DNA of 64,000 bases from Candidatus Paracaedibacteraceae bacterium (GCA_019636055.1 JAHBYH010000001.1:664944-728943); one strand, 5' to 3'. Shown: positions 1 through 9,312, counted from the first letter of the stretch. The notes: a model not told the origin generated them from the sequence alone. Translations and numbers: made by a program.

Positions 1-510
1 TTCAGCAGGGATGACCTTTTCCAATTGCAATTCAACAGCCAAAGGGGTCTTTCCCTTAACCAAGCCTAGACGATTGGATACGCGGAAAATATGTGTGTCA
101 ACGGCAATCGTTGGTTCACCAAAAGCAACATTCAGAACAACGTTGGCTGTTTTGCGACCAACACCAGGGAGTTTTTCAAGAGCTTCACGGGTACGGGGGA
201 TTTCACCTTGATGGTCGCGCACAAGGATCTCAGCTGCGGCTATAATATTCTTAGCTTTGGTGTTGAATAGGCCAATTGTTTTGATATAGCTTTTTAATTT
301 TTCTTCACCCAAGCCCAGCATTTTTTGTGGAGTATCAACAATGGCAAATAAATCTTTGGTTGCCTTGTTAACGCCAATGTCTGTCGCTTGCGCTGACAAG
401 GCTACGGCAACAAGCAGCGTATACGAATTGGTGTAATTTAGCTCTGTTTGGGGATGAGGGTTGGCCGAGTGAAATCGTGAGAAAAGTTCGTATGTTTTTT
501 CAGGGGACAT
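1..510 (-). CDS. nth: Endonuclease III, 3'-truncated by window edge
   Basis: DNA glycosylase/AP lyase that removes oxidised pyrimidines in base excision repair. Translating the minus strand from the ATG at 510 gives 170 codons open to base 1. It contains the helix-hairpin-helix LPGVGRKTA with the catalytic Lys, followed by the family block [17 protein letters not shown] with the catalytic Asp. The C-terminus, including the iron-sulfur cysteines expected in this family, lies beyond the window. The start [10 protein letters not shown] matches the usual N-terminal position relative to the HhH motif. Identity is clear from the motifs; only completeness is unknown. Confidence 0.95.
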   Translation of the reverse strand, partial: MSPEKTYELFSRFHSANPHPQTELNYTNSYTLLVAVALSAQATDIGVNKATKDLFAIVDTPQKMLGLGEEKLKSYIKTIGLFNTKAKNIIAAAEILVRDHQGEIPRTREALEKLPGVGRKTANVVLNVAFGEPTIAVDTHIFRVSNRLGLVKGKTPLAVELQLEKVIPAE

Positions 511-594
511 GGCTATGATCGATATAGTTTTTTGTATCTTAATCAGAAAGAAAAGAGATGTCTAGCCTGTTGCAATCAATATTGTTGATTTCCG

Positions 595-1617
595 TTATTG
601 TGCCACCTTTTTAGGATGATGTGTCGTATAGTAGTCCTGAACATGCCAGCGAATAGTTTTTATCAGACCCTCTTTTAAGAAGGTGGTTGGACGCCAGCCA
701 AGTTCATGTTGGATTTTTGAACTATCGGTGCCATGACGATAATGATTAGAGCAATCTTTTGCTTGTGTTATTAATGTGCGATAGGCTTGTCGTGCAGGAT
801 AATACTGATCCATGAGGTCACAAATATGATGTATTAGGTCAACATTTCGTTGTTCGCAATCTCCGCCAATCATATAAGTATTGCCGATTTTACCTTTTTC
901 CAGAATAGCTAATAAAGCATCGACATGATCATCAATATATAACCAATCACGGATATTTTGGTCATTTCCATCGACGAGAATAGGTTTGTGTTCTAAGCAA
1001 TGGCGTACAATGGTTGGAACTTGTTTTTCATGATGTTGAAATGGACCATAATTATGACCACTATGACTGATTGTAATGGGGAGGTCATAGGTTTTGTGCC
1101 AAGCACGAACAAGGTGATCAGAAGCTGCCTTCGACGCGGCGTAGGGTGAATAGGGGGCATAATTTGATGTTTCTGACAATAAACGATCACCAGTTATCCT
1201 GCCAAAGACTTCATCTGTTGAGACATGGTGCAGTTGTAAATGCGGAACATGTTTTTGCCATAACTCAAGGCTTGCTGTCAGTAAATTATAGGTTCCAATA
1301 ATATTGCTATGAATAAAAGGATCGGGTTGCTTTATAACGTTATCTGTAGGGGTGTCGGCTGCAAGGTGAATGATTGCATCGGGTCGATACATATCGAGAG
1401 TGTGTTGGATTGCTTGAAAATCAGCAAGATCTGCTTTGATATGATGGTGTCGCGGGTTTTTATTGAATTCCATTAGGGACTTTAAAGAGGCAGTATATGC
1501 TAATTTATCAAAATTGATAATTTCTGTTTTTGGAAGGCGGAGCAGGCGTCGGATTAAAGAGGATCCAATAAATCCACATCCACCTGTAATCAGATAACGT
1601 TTTGTTGTTTTAAACAT
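595..1617 (-). CDS. rmlB: dTDP-glucose 4,6-dehydratase
   Basis: Short-chain dehydrogenase-type enzyme converting dTDP-glucose to dTDP-4-keto-6-deoxyglucose, the second step to dTDP-rhamnose and related envelope sugars. The 340-residue protein has the NAD-binding GGCGFIGS near residue 12, the catalytic STDEVFG triad segment, the YxxxK pair in SPYAASK, and the subfamily signature RDWLYIDDH. Length is normal for RmlB. An upstream GGAG about nine bases from the ATG supports the start. No rmlA, rmlC or rmlD is adjacent, so the rest of the pathway must be elsewhere or the sugar has another fate. Confidence 0.95.
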   Translation of the reverse strand: MFKTTKRYLITGGCGFIGSSLIRRLLRLPKTEIINFDKLAYTASLKSLMEFNKNPRHHHIKADLADFQAIQHTLDMYRPDAIIHLAADTPTDNVIKQPDPFIHSNIIGTYNLLTASLELWQKHVPHLQLHHVSTDEVFGRITGDRLLSETSNYAPYSPYAASKAASDHLVRAWHKTYDLPITISHSGHNYGPFQHHEKQVPTIVRHCLEHKPILVDGNDQNIRDWLYIDDHVDALLAILEKGKIGNTYMIGGDCEQRNVDLIHHICDLMDQYYPARQAYRTLITQAKDCSNHYRHGTDSSKIQHELGWRPTTFLKEGLIKTIRWHVQDYYTTHHPKKVAQ

Positions 1618-1722
1618 TTAGGTAAACTCCGGACAGTATCATATATATCCAGAATAAAAATGTTTTATTTAATTTTTAGTAAAGCAGTAATCCTTAATCG
1701 GTCAACAGCCGTTTGAAAAACT

Positions 1723-2349
1723 CTATTGATCGCCAATTTCTGTGACGAGCGATCGGATTTCTTCGTTTGACATTGTTTGAACTCGATCAAAGCCAAGCCC
1801 TTCGAGTTTTTTATACCACACCTTATTTTTGTAATGATCTTTATAGATATCAGGCAAAATCAGGAGAAGTAAACCGTTGTAATGGGGGAAAGCTCCTGTG
1901 ATAAACTCAAACGGCGTTAACCATTTGCAATCACCTTCACCTGCTTCTGGAATAAGCGGTGGGCGTTCTAAGAGAAGCCCTTCTTTTAGGACAAAAGTTA
2001 CAAAATCAAAGGGGCCATCTTTTGTCACAAAGATGGGGGCAAGCTGCTCCTCAAGAATCAAAACACCCGTTTCTTCTTTTGTCTCTCGCGTTGCTGCCAT
2101 AAAGGACGTATCGCCTATTTCCAGTTTGCCACCAGGTAGACCAAATTCAGTGCGTCGATCTTTACGAGAACATCCAAGAATCATCCCTGACTTATCCATG
2201 ATAAAAATACCTGAAGCCATTTTCTGAGCGGTATTTTGTCGGCTCTGTTCTGCTATGGATGTTAGTTCCTGATATGAGACGGGGTTTGCAGATTCCGTAT
2301 CACTGGCAAGAAATGATGCTAAAGCTAAATATCTGACGAATTTTTTCAT
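1723..2349 (-). CDS. Exported Nudix-family hydrolase
   Basis: A 208-residue protein with a Nudix domain: GGKLEIGDTSFMAATRE then TKEETGV. The consensus Gx5Ex7REUxEExGU is kept except that the first Glu is Asp. Nudix proteins cleave nucleoside diphosphates linked to another group; the substrate here is unknown. The N-terminus (MKKFVRYLALASFLASDTES) looks like a short signal peptide, which is unusual for this family and suggests action outside the cytoplasm. The gene follows the chimeric PurA/PurB gene with two bases between; its AGGA ribosome site lies in the last codons of that gene, so translation is probably coupled. Export is inference from the hydrophobic start. Confidence 0.8.
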   Translation of the reverse strand: MKKFVRYLALASFLASDTESANPVSYQELTSIAEQSRQNTAQKMASGIFIMDKSGMILGCSRKDRRTEFGLPGGKLEIGDTSFMAATRETKEETGVLILEEQLAPIFVTKDGPFDFVTFVLKEGLLLERPPLIPEAGEGDCKWLTPFEFITGAFPHYNGLLLLILPDIYKDHYKNKVWYKKLEGLGFDRVQTMSNEEIRSLVTEIGDQ

Positions 2350-2351
2350 TG

Positions 2352-3668
2352 TTATCCTAATACACGTTTGAAAATAACATTAACGTTTTGGCGATAATAG
2401 GCGAGATCAAAGATTTTGTCTAGATCTTGTGGACTCAATTTATCTGTGATTTCTTTAACGCTTCTGACTTCATCCCTAAAGTCTTTACCGGAATCAAGAG
2501 CTACATGAGCCGTTTTTTGAATGATTCGGTATGCTTGATCTCGCTGTATCCCTTTATCAACAAGGCGAAGCATAAGCTGCTGCGAGAAAAATACATATTT
2601 TGACTTATTAATGTTTTTTTGCATGCGAATCATTTGCTTTAAAGTGACTAGATCTAGCCAGCCTGTATCACGCGTTCGACCTGTAACGGCGCCAAATTCG
2701 TGACCAATTTCGCGAATTTTTTCACCGGTTGCATCGTTCAAAAGTGTCGGAAAGGGGCCGTTGCCAACGCGGGTTGTATAGGCTTTGACCAAACCCAAGA
2801 CAAGATTATTTTTAAGGCGTATGCCGAGACCTGAATCTGCAGCTGTTGCCAACGTGTTAGAGCTGGTAACAAACGGATAGGTTCCGTGGCTGATGTCTAG
2901 CCATACACTTTGAGCTCCTTCGATAAGGATTTTTTTGCCTTGTTCCTGAAGTTTTGCGATCTCTGTTGCAACATCAGCAACAAACGGGGCAACTTTCGGG
3001 GATATCTCTTTGAGATAGTTGATGACGTCTGATTTCTCAATTTCCGGCTCACTAAAACCTCGACGTAAGGCATTGTGATAACTTAATAGTTTGTCGACTT
3101 TTTCTTCCAGCGCAGCAAGATTTTCCGGGTGGTCAAGGGCAACGAGGTCGCCGGCTCGAATGGCGCGACGTCCGGCCTTATCTTCATAGCTTGGCCCAAT
3201 GCCTTTTTTTGTCGTGTTGAGATTATTAACTTTCTCAGCAATCAGTTCAATTTCTTTGTGAAGGGGGAGGATAAGCGGTGCATTGGCTGTAATTTTAAGG
3301 TTTCTTGGTGAAATCTCAGCGCCGGCGTCCTGAAGTTTTGCTATTTCTTTTAAGAATGCTTCTGGGTTAATGGTTGTACCTGCGCCTAAAAAACAGGTAA
3401 CATTCTTATGAAAAATACCTGATGGGATTAAGCTTAGTTTGTGTTTAACGCCATTGATAACAAGGGTGCGGCCTGCATTGTCCCCGCCATTGAAACGGCA
3501 CACGGCCGCTGGGTTGCGATTAGCAAGAAGATCGGTGATTTTTCCTTTTGATTCATCCCCGAATTGGGCACCAATGACTGTTACGGTCTGGGCTTGTGTC
3601 GCGCTAAATGCCGGAGTCAAGGTGCTGGTTATTGATAAAAGAGAAATGCCTAAGAGAACTTTTTTCAT
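2352..3668 (-). CDS. Exported chimera: adenylosuccinate synthetase (PurA) core joined to adenylosuccinate lyase (PurB) C-terminus
   Basis: From the ATG at 3668 the protein has 438 residues. Residues 1-24 form a clear signal peptide (MKKVLLGISLLSITSTL..., AFSA-type cleavage); upstream in-frame TTG/ATG starts would only add residues before it. Residues about 28-347 follow PurA: GDESKGK phosphate loop, GIGPSYEDK, HGTYPFVTSSNT, RVGNGPFP, TGWLD. Residues about 357-438 instead match the C-terminal helices of PurB (FSQQLMLRLVDKG, DQAYRIIQ, KLSPQDL, FDLAYY, VIFKRV). The PurA C-terminal third, which holds the TKLD and GTP-base motifs, is absent. The PurA catalytic His in NAGH is Arg (NAGRTLV), and the GRRRRTGWLD stretch reads GRTRDTGWLD. 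Synthetase activity is therefore doubtful. It is coupled to the downstream exported Nudix gene. Confidence 0.85.
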   Translation of the reverse strand: MKKVLLGISLLSITSTLTPAFSATQAQTVTVIGAQFGDESKGKITDLLANRNPAAVCRFNGGDNAGRTLVINGVKHKLSLIPSGIFHKNVTCFLGAGTTINPEAFLKEIAKLQDAGAEISPRNLKITANAPLILPLHKEIELIAEKVNNLNTTKKGIGPSYEDKAGRRAIRAGDLVALDHPENLAALEEKVDKLLSYHNALRRGFSEPEIEKSDVINYLKEISPKVAPFVADVATEIAKLQEQGKKILIEGAQSVWLDISHGTYPFVTSSNTLATAADSGLGIRLKNNLVLGLVKAYTTRVGNGPFPTLLNDATGEKIREIGHEFGAVTGRTRDTGWLDLVTLKQMIRMQKNINKSKYVFFSQQLMLRLVDKGIQRDQAYRIIQKTAHVALDSGKDFRDEVRSVKEITDKLSPQDLDKIFDLAYYRQNVNVIFKRVLG

Positions 3669-3806
3669 CTGAAATCTCGCGTTTAAATTTGGACACATTT
3701 TCCGTTGTAACAATGTGTTTAATTTAAGGCAATATTATTGTTTTGTTGTTATAGTGTTGTTTTTTAAGATATAATAGTGGAAATAGGTAATGATTGATTA
3801 GGTATT

Positions 3807-4403
3807 ATGCGTCCCTCGATTTCCCATATATTTATTGATTTTCTTGAGTCTCATCCGGCTTCTAAGGTTAGGCTTGGTGACCTGGTGGATGCGCTGGGGC
3901 ATCGAGGTCAGGCTATCTTGTTGTTATTATTGGCTTTGCCAAATGCTCTGCTCTTAAGTGCAATTCCGGGGGTGTCGACGATATTTGGGTTGCCAATGTG
4001 CTTTGTCGCCTTGCAAATGCTAATAGATCTGCCGAATCTATGGTTGCCATCGACTTTGAGGAAGAAAGAAATAGATCGATCTGTTTTGGATCGGATCGTG
4101 AGGCGAAGTTGCACCTATTTAGTTAAAATTGAACACTATATTCAGCCAAGATTTACCTATTTTACCTATGGGTTTTTTAGTAAAATAATTGCATTTTTTT
4201 TGCTGCTACTTTCTGTTATAATTGCGCTTCCTATCCCATTTGGAAATTTCTTTGGCGGATGGGGCGTTGTTTTGCTCTCCATGGCTGTTATTGAGCGCGA
4301 TGGCATTGTTGCCGTCTTAGGCATGATTTACACTCTTATCTTTTGCGTGCTTTTATATCATCTGGCGGCTAAAATCGGTGGTTTTATTTTGGGGTTGATT
4401 TAG
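3807..4403 (+). CDS. exoD: ExoD family membrane protein
   Basis: Integral membrane protein of 198 residues resembling ExoD, known from rhizobial exopolysaccharide synthesis and alkali tolerance. The hallmark start (LGDLVDALGHRGQAILLLLLALPNAL, residues about 23-48) is followed by a second hydrophobic pair (PGVSTIFGLPMCFVALQML), then two C-terminal helices and a GNFFGGWGVVLLSMAVIERDG segment typical of the family. The molecular function is not established. Its last 20 bases overlap the 3' end of the convergent kinase-like gene. Confidence 0.85.
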   Translation: MRPSISHIFIDFLESHPASKVRLGDLVDALGHRGQAILLLLLALPNALLLSAIPGVSTIFGLPMCFVALQMLIDLPNLWLPSTLRKKEIDRSVLDRIVRRSCTYLVKIEHYIQPRFTYFTYGFFSKIIAFFLLLLSVIIALPIPFGNFFGGWGVVLLSMAVIERDGIVAVLGMIYTLIFCVLLYHLAAKIGGFILGLI

Positions 4404-5874
4404 GCGTCGTGGTATCTGTTGTTCCTTTGCGCGTTTGGTTTTCCCAAAAGGCTTGTAGCTTACTCATATTCCCTGGTTTGATCGACATGTTTTCAACGTG
4501 TCGATTGCTCATGGGTGGTTCCGTTGGAACAGATTTGATCGGGGGGATTGCCGGCTGTGTGGGTGCGGATGATGATGCTTGCACTTCGCTAGGGTATGCT
4601 GGGCGATAGCGTTGTTCAATCGTTCGTTTTACCATATCCAGAGAAAGCGTGTTTTTACTAGGCCGAGGGTTTATTCTATGGGCAAAATCGCGTTGTGGCG
4701 ATGAATTTGGAAATAACTTGTCGCGCTCTTGTTTTAATGCGTCGGCTATTATTCTTGCTCCTTCAATGCGTCCTGAGCCAAATCCTTTTTTGATCTTAAA
4801 TTTCTCGAATAAATCTGTAAATTTAATGTTTTTTGTGTTTTTTAGGCAATATATTAGGTAATCATAAACGCCTTTGCGTTCATCTTCCGGGTATACAGAG
4901 ATATAAGCTTTAAACATACTCAAAAAAGGTGTCCAGTTATCGTCCTTCATGTAGTCCCCAAATTTTTTTGAGGACATCAATAGCATGTAAAACATATCAT
5001 AAAAAATTGGACTATTAGGCGTTCCATTAGTATCTAAGCTATTAGCCATGGTTTCAACGTCGATCAATGAAAGTTGTCCTGTTGTTTTATCATAAAAGAC
5101 GTTATCTCCGTGTAAGTCTCCATGAGATACAACAGTTACATTAATAAAATCACTTAATGTTTTGGGGGAACCTTGTCCTGTGAAATGCCTGATCTTTACA
5201 TGAAGATTACCCAATGCTTTCCCTAAAGCTGAAAATGCTAAATTAACAGTCTGGCCGAGGTCTTTTTTAACTAGAGATGTAAAGCTTTCCCCTTTGGCGG
5301 AAGGGATAACCATAAAGACTTTTTTTCCGTACTGAAACGTCGCTATGGGGAGCATGATATCAAATTGTTCTTGAGCTGTTGCAAGTGTAGGTGATTTTGA
5401 AAGGCTATCGAGGTTAATTTGTTCGCCTAATACTCGACCTTTTGAGACCAAGATGGGTTTTGTTCTCAGGTATTTGATGTAAAAGATCTGTTCATTGGAT
5501 GTTTTTGTATTGTATGTTGTAACACGATAAATTTGTCCACTGACAAAACCCCCTTCTAGAGCATTAACATCAGTTACAATATTTTCGGGTTTTATCTGAA
5601 AAAATAGAGGCTGAGTTGCCTCTACAGTCGAAAATTCATTGTTGCTTGACCATTCTTTGAGTACGGTTATGAGTTTTTGCGGAAGTTGCGGCGTTTCATT
5701 CCATGTTGATTCTTCAAAATCTTTGCTGAGATCGACCCGATGTTGATTATAAATAGCTAAGAGATCCCTGACCGTGTCATAGCGATGTAATTTTTGTGAC
5801 TCTATGTTCTCTGTTGACCCTGCCGGAAAGAATAAGCTGACTAATATTGCTGCTTTGATTAAGGTCTTGTTCAT
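4384..5874 (-). CDS. Exported aminoglycoside-phosphotransferase-like (APH/choline-kinase fold) protein
   Basis: From the ATG at 5874 the 496-residue product begins with a signal peptide (MNKTLIKAAILVSLFFPAGS). The middle has the APH kinase layout. A glycine-rich segment GGFVSGQIYRVT (about residues 108-119) and a beta-3-like Lys in IFYIKYL (about 134) come first. LGKALGNLH, catalytic SHGDLHGDN (about 250-258) and metal-binding LIDVE (about 270-274) follow. The C-terminal 70 residues are rich in Pro/Ser (PAIPPIKSVPTEPP). Relatives phosphorylate small alcohols, sugars or proteins in the cytoplasm; a signal peptide is odd and suggests an exported effector. Substrate is unknown. A TTG start 33 bases upstream is possible but would hide the signal peptide. 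Confidence 0.75.
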   Translation of the reverse strand: MNKTLIKAAILVSLFFPAGSTENIESQKLHRYDTVRDLLAIYNQHRVDLSKDFEESTWNETPQLPQKLITVLKEWSSNNEFSTVEATQPLFFQIKPENIVTDVNALEGGFVSGQIYRVTTYNTKTSNEQIFYIKYLRTKPILVSKGRVLGEQINLDSLSKSPTLATAQEQFDIMLPIATFQYGKKVFMVIPSAKGESFTSLVKKDLGQTVNLAFSALGKALGNLHVKIRHFTGQGSPKTLSDFINVTVVSHGDLHGDNVFYDKTTGQLSLIDVETMANSLDTNGTPNSPIFYDMFYMLLMSSKKFGDYMKDDNWTPFLSMFKAYISVYPEDERKGVYDYLIYCLKNTKNIKFTDLFEKFKIKKGFGSGRIEGARIIADALKQERDKLFPNSSPQRDFAHRINPRPSKNTLSLDMVKRTIEQRYRPAYPSEVQASSSAPTQPAIPPIKSVPTEPPMSNRHVENMSIKPGNMSKLQAFWENQTRKGTTDTTTPKSTPK

Positions 5875-5953
5875 TAAAATATGCCCGAATAAAAAACATT
5901 TCAACAATGAAATAGTGTTTATTCAGTATTATTCAAGTAAAGATTACGCGAAT

Positions 5954-6709
5954 TTAAGTACAGTAGCTTTCTGTATATGCAGATCTAACACATTCTAGAT
6001 CTTCGGGAGTGTCAACACTCAAGGGAACCTCATCGACGAGTCCAACGCCGATTGTCATGCCAGCCTCAAGAGCGCGGAGTTGTTCTAGTTTCTCTGTCAG
6101 CTCTAGATGAGATGGGGGAAGACTGACAAAACGCTCAAGAGCATTTCGTTTGTAAGCATAAATTCCAATGTGGTAGTAATGGGTTTCTGCATTAGCCGGG
6201 ATGGGAAGGCGGCTAAAGTATATGGCTTTTGCCAAAGCTAAATCATTGTGTTTTTCCCAGGCAGAAGTCGCAATTTTTACAACATTTGGATTTTGTGCAT
6301 CTTCTTGTGAGTTAATTCGTGCTCCCAGAGTGCCAACGTCAAAGCCATGTTCTGTAATGGGGACGAGAGATGCTTGGATGACAGTGGGGGCAATAAGAGG
6401 GAGATCGCCTTGCAGATTGATAATATTCTCATAGCTATTACTCGGGTCATATTGTCGCAGGGCCTCAACAATTCGATCGCTTCCTGAGGGTAAATGAGGG
6501 TCTGTTTCGATGGCAATTCCCCCATGAGATTCGACAATATTGCGGATTTCTGGACCACAACAGGCAACCAAAACAGGGCCTAAATCAGCTTTGTAAGCCT
6601 GTTCCATCACGCGAATAATCATAGGTTTCCCGTTGATGTCAGCCAAGGGTTTATTGGGGAGGCGCGTTGATGCTAAACGGGCAGGAATAATTGTAATAGT
6701 TTTTGTCAT
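5954..6709 (-). CDS. kdsB: 3-deoxy-manno-octulosonate cytidylyltransferase
   Basis: Activates Kdo with CTP to CMP-Kdo for the inner core of lipopolysaccharide. The 251-residue length is normal. The nucleotide-binding start IIPARLASTRLPNKPL, the LPSGSDRIVEAL block and INLQGDLPLI are all present, as is the C-terminal LEQLRALEAG segment. The presence of this gene implies a Kdo-containing outer membrane. Confidence 0.96.
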   Translation of the reverse strand: MTKTITIIPARLASTRLPNKPLADINGKPMIIRVMEQAYKADLGPVLVACCGPEIRNIVESHGGIAIETDPHLPSGSDRIVEALRQYDPSNSYENIINLQGDLPLIAPTVIQASLVPITEHGFDVGTLGARINSQEDAQNPNVVKIATSAWEKHNDLALAKAIYFSRLPIPANAETHYYHIGIYAYKRNALERFVSLPPSHLELTEKLEQLRALEAGMTIGVGLVDEVPLSVDTPEDLECVRSAYTESYCT

Positions 6710-6825
6710 TCTAGGGGCAACTATTAATGGTTTTTTATAGTTATACCGTGCTTACAACCCCATTGGCAAATGGAATAAATTCAGATTATAATCAACTCAA
6801 GGTTAGGTAAAATTTCTGGAAAATT

Positions 6826-7341
6826 ATGAATAGCTTTGAATTCAACAAAATTGCTGGAGCCGTTCTCTTTGCTCTAATTATTTCTATGTTAGGCAGTTTA
6901 ATGGGGGATGGTTTGATCCATCGTGACAGGTTAGAAAAGAATATCATTGATATTGAAGTTGCGCCTGCGGGTGGTGGAACAGAAGAAGCTAAGAAAGAAA
7001 TTGCACCCATAACACCACTTTTAGACAAAGCAAACGTTGCCAATGGCGAAGCAATTGCTAAGAAGGTTTGTTCTCAGTGTCATATTTTTGCCAAAGGGGC
7101 AGCAGCTCTTCCAACGGGGCCTGATCTATGGGCTATTATTGGTCGTGCTCGCGGTTCAACAGAATTTGCGTACTCCAAAGCCATGAAAGAAAAAGGCGGG
7201 AATTGGGACGAGGAAGAAATTAATAAGTTTATCATTAAACCTCGTGATTACCTGCCGGGGACAAAAATGTCTTTTGCCGGCTTAAAGAAAGAAGAGGATC
7301 GTGCGGACTTAATCGCCTATCTTCGAACATTGAAAGGTTAA
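6826..7341 (+). CDS. Membrane-anchored class I cytochrome c
   Basis: A 171-residue c-type cytochrome with an uncleaved N-terminal helix (residues about 8-26, AGAVLFALIISMLGSL) and a charged linker. The haem site CSQCH is at residues 82-86, and the likely axial Met lies in PGTKMSF near residue 150. GPDLWAIIGR and the C-terminal DLIAYLRTLKG helix are class I features. It resembles the cytochrome c552/CycM type that shuttles electrons from the bc1 complex to terminal oxidase on the periplasmic face. Divergent from kdsB; yejA starts nine bases after its stop. Confidence 0.92.
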   Translation: MNSFEFNKIAGAVLFALIISMLGSLMGDGLIHRDRLEKNIIDIEVAPAGGGTEEAKKEIAPITPLLDKANVANGEAIAKKVCSQCHIFAKGAAALPTGPDLWAIIGRARGSTEFAYSKAMKEKGGNWDEEEINKFIIKPRDYLPGTKMSFAGLKKEEDRADLIAYLRTLKG

Positions 7342-7350
7342 GGTTTTATC

Positions 7351-9312
7351 TTGTTGGTTTTAACGGGGAAAGCTCGTATTAGGCATGGGCTTCTGTCTTT
7401 CTTTTATTTTTTTAGATTTATCATTTCTTTTGTCGTTTTGGCTGTATTTTTGTACGCAAAACCCAACACAGGACATCTGCCCCCTCAGGCGACTGAGGGT
7501 TTTTCTGTTTTTGAAAAGCGAAAGTACCCCGACGGATTCCAAAATTTTGAGTACGTGAACCCCAAAGCCCCTAAGGGTGGACGTGTTAATTTAAGTTCTG
7601 TCGGAACGTTTAATAGTTTGAACCCCTTTATTGTGCGTGGTGATTATCCGGCTGGAATTGGTCTAACCTTGGGAATGTTAATGACTGATGCAAAAGATCG
7701 GGCTGGAGAAACCTATGCTTTTGTCGCAGAATCGATTGAAGTTGATCTTGCTCGTAAGTATGTTATTTTTCGAATTAATCCTAAAGCTCAATTTGATGAT
7801 GGTGTCAAAGTAACGGCTGATACGGTTATTTGGTCTTTTAATACGCTCAAGGAAAAAGGCCTTCCGATGTTCCGGACCTATTATAAAAACGTTCCAAAAG
7901 TTGAAAAAATCGGGCCTTTAGCTGTTAAGTTCCATTTAGATGACACAAAAAACCCTGAACTTCCCTTGATTCTTGGGCAGGTTTATATTTTTCCTAAGCA
8001 TTTCTATGAGAAACAACCCTTTGATCAAACGACATTAACTATTGCGCCGTCTTGTGGCCCGTATCGGATCAAAAAAATTGAGCCGGGCCGGAGTATTACC
8101 TATGAACGGGTAAAAAATTGGTGGGGTGAGGATATTCCAAGCCAGCGCGGCAAGAATAATTTTGATGAAATTCATTTTGATTTTTATTTAGATCCGAACT
8201 CTCAATTTGAAGCATTTAAACGCGGGCGGATTGATATTCGCAGCGAGCCTTCTATGAAAACGTGGAAGATGGGGTATGATTTTCCTGCGGTTGCACAAAA
8301 ATTGGTTATAAAAGAAGAGCTTGTTTATAAAACCACCCAGCCAACCTATGGTTTCTTTTTTAATACCCGCCGTTCTATTTTTCAAGATATTCGGGTCAGA
8401 GAAGCGTTGACGATTTTGTATAATTTTGACTGGGTCAATAGGAATGTTTTTTATGGGGGGTATACCCGTAATCTGAGTTATTATGCCAATTCATGCTTTG
8501 CCGCACAGAATTTGCCGAGCGATGAAGAACTTTCAGTATTAAACCCCTATCGTAATCAACTTGATTCTCGGCTTTTTAATCAGGAGTTTGTCTTAAATTC
8601 GCTAAAGAAAAATGCGGACGTTCGAGCGGCACTGTTGAGAGCGACTGAATTGTTTAAACAGGCAGGATGGGCTATTGATAATGGCGTTATGCGCCAAATC
8701 GGCACAGGTGTGCCCTTTGAGTTTGAAATCTTGATTGATGACCAGTCCAAAGAAAAATTATGTATTCCCTATACTGAGTTTCTAGAGCGATTAGGCGTCA
8801 AAGCAATTATTCGATCTGTTGACAAGGCGTCTTATACACAACGTGTTGAATCCAAAAATTATGACATGGTGCTCGAGTCTGTTTTGCAAAGTAATTCACT
8901 GGGCAATGAACAGCGTGATTTCTTTGGGTCAGGGCGTGCAGATGTACCGGGGTCGCGGAATTTTGCAGGGATTAAAAACCCTGTGGTGGATGGTTTGATT
9001 GAGGCGTTGATCCAAGCTGATTCATATGGTCAGCTGTGCCAAAGAGCGCGTGCCTTGGATCGTGTCTTATTATGGAACTTCTACATGATTCCCGGTTGGT
9101 CAAGTGGAACAATTAAGGTTGCTTATTGGGATAAATTTGACCATCCGGAATTTACCTCGCCGTTTAGTCCTTTTGATATCCAAACATGGTGGTTTGATCC
9201 GCAAAAAGCAGCAGATTTGGATGCGAAACTCTCATCAACACCCAGTGGTGGATTTTTTAGATCACTTTGGGGTAAGGTAAGAGGGATGTTTGATGATTCT
9301 AATTCCAATTAA
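7351..9312 (+). CDS. yejA: Peptide ABC transporter substrate-binding protein, YejA type
   Basis: Family 5 solute-binding protein of 653 residues that captures oligopeptides (microcin C-type peptides in E. coli) in the periplasm. The start appears to be TTG at 7351, preceded by AAGG eight bases upstream; no ATG exists before the hydrophobic segment FRFIISFVVLAVFLYA, which would be the signal peptide or anchor. The mature start FEKRKYPDGFQNFEYVNPKAPKGG and RGDYPAGIGLTLGMLM are typical of YejA. First gene of yejABEF. A TTG start at the head of an operon is unusual and may lower expression. Confidence 0.93.
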   Translation: MLVLTGKARIRHGLLSFFYFFRFIISFVVLAVFLYAKPNTGHLPPQATEGFSVFEKRKYPDGFQNFEYVNPKAPKGGRVNLSSVGTFNSLNPFIVRGDYPAGIGLTLGMLMTDAKDRAGETYAFVAESIEVDLARKYVIFRINPKAQFDDGVKVTADTVIWSFNTLKEKGLPMFRTYYKNVPKVEKIGPLAVKFHLDDTKNPELPLILGQVYIFPKHFYEKQPFDQTTLTIAPSCGPYRIKKIEPGRSITYERVKNWWGEDIPSQRGKNNFDEIHFDFYLDPNSQFEAFKRGRIDIRSEPSMKTWKMGYDFPAVAQKLVIKEELVYKTTQPTYGFFFNTRRSIFQDIRVREALTILYNFDWVNRNVFYGGYTRNLSYYANSCFAAQNLPSDEELSVLNPYRNQLDSRLFNQEFVLNSLKKNADVRAALLRATELFKQAGWAIDNGVMRQIGTGVPFEFEILIDDQSKEKLCIPYTEFLERLGVKAIIRSVDKASYTQRVESKNYDMVLESVLQSNSLGNEQRDFFGSGRADVPGSRNFAGIKNPVVDGLIEALIQADSYGQLCQRARALDRVLLWNFYMIPGWSSGTIKVAYWDKFDHPEFTSPFSPFDIQTWWFDPQKAADLDAKLSSTPSGGFFRSLWGKVRGMFDDSNSN

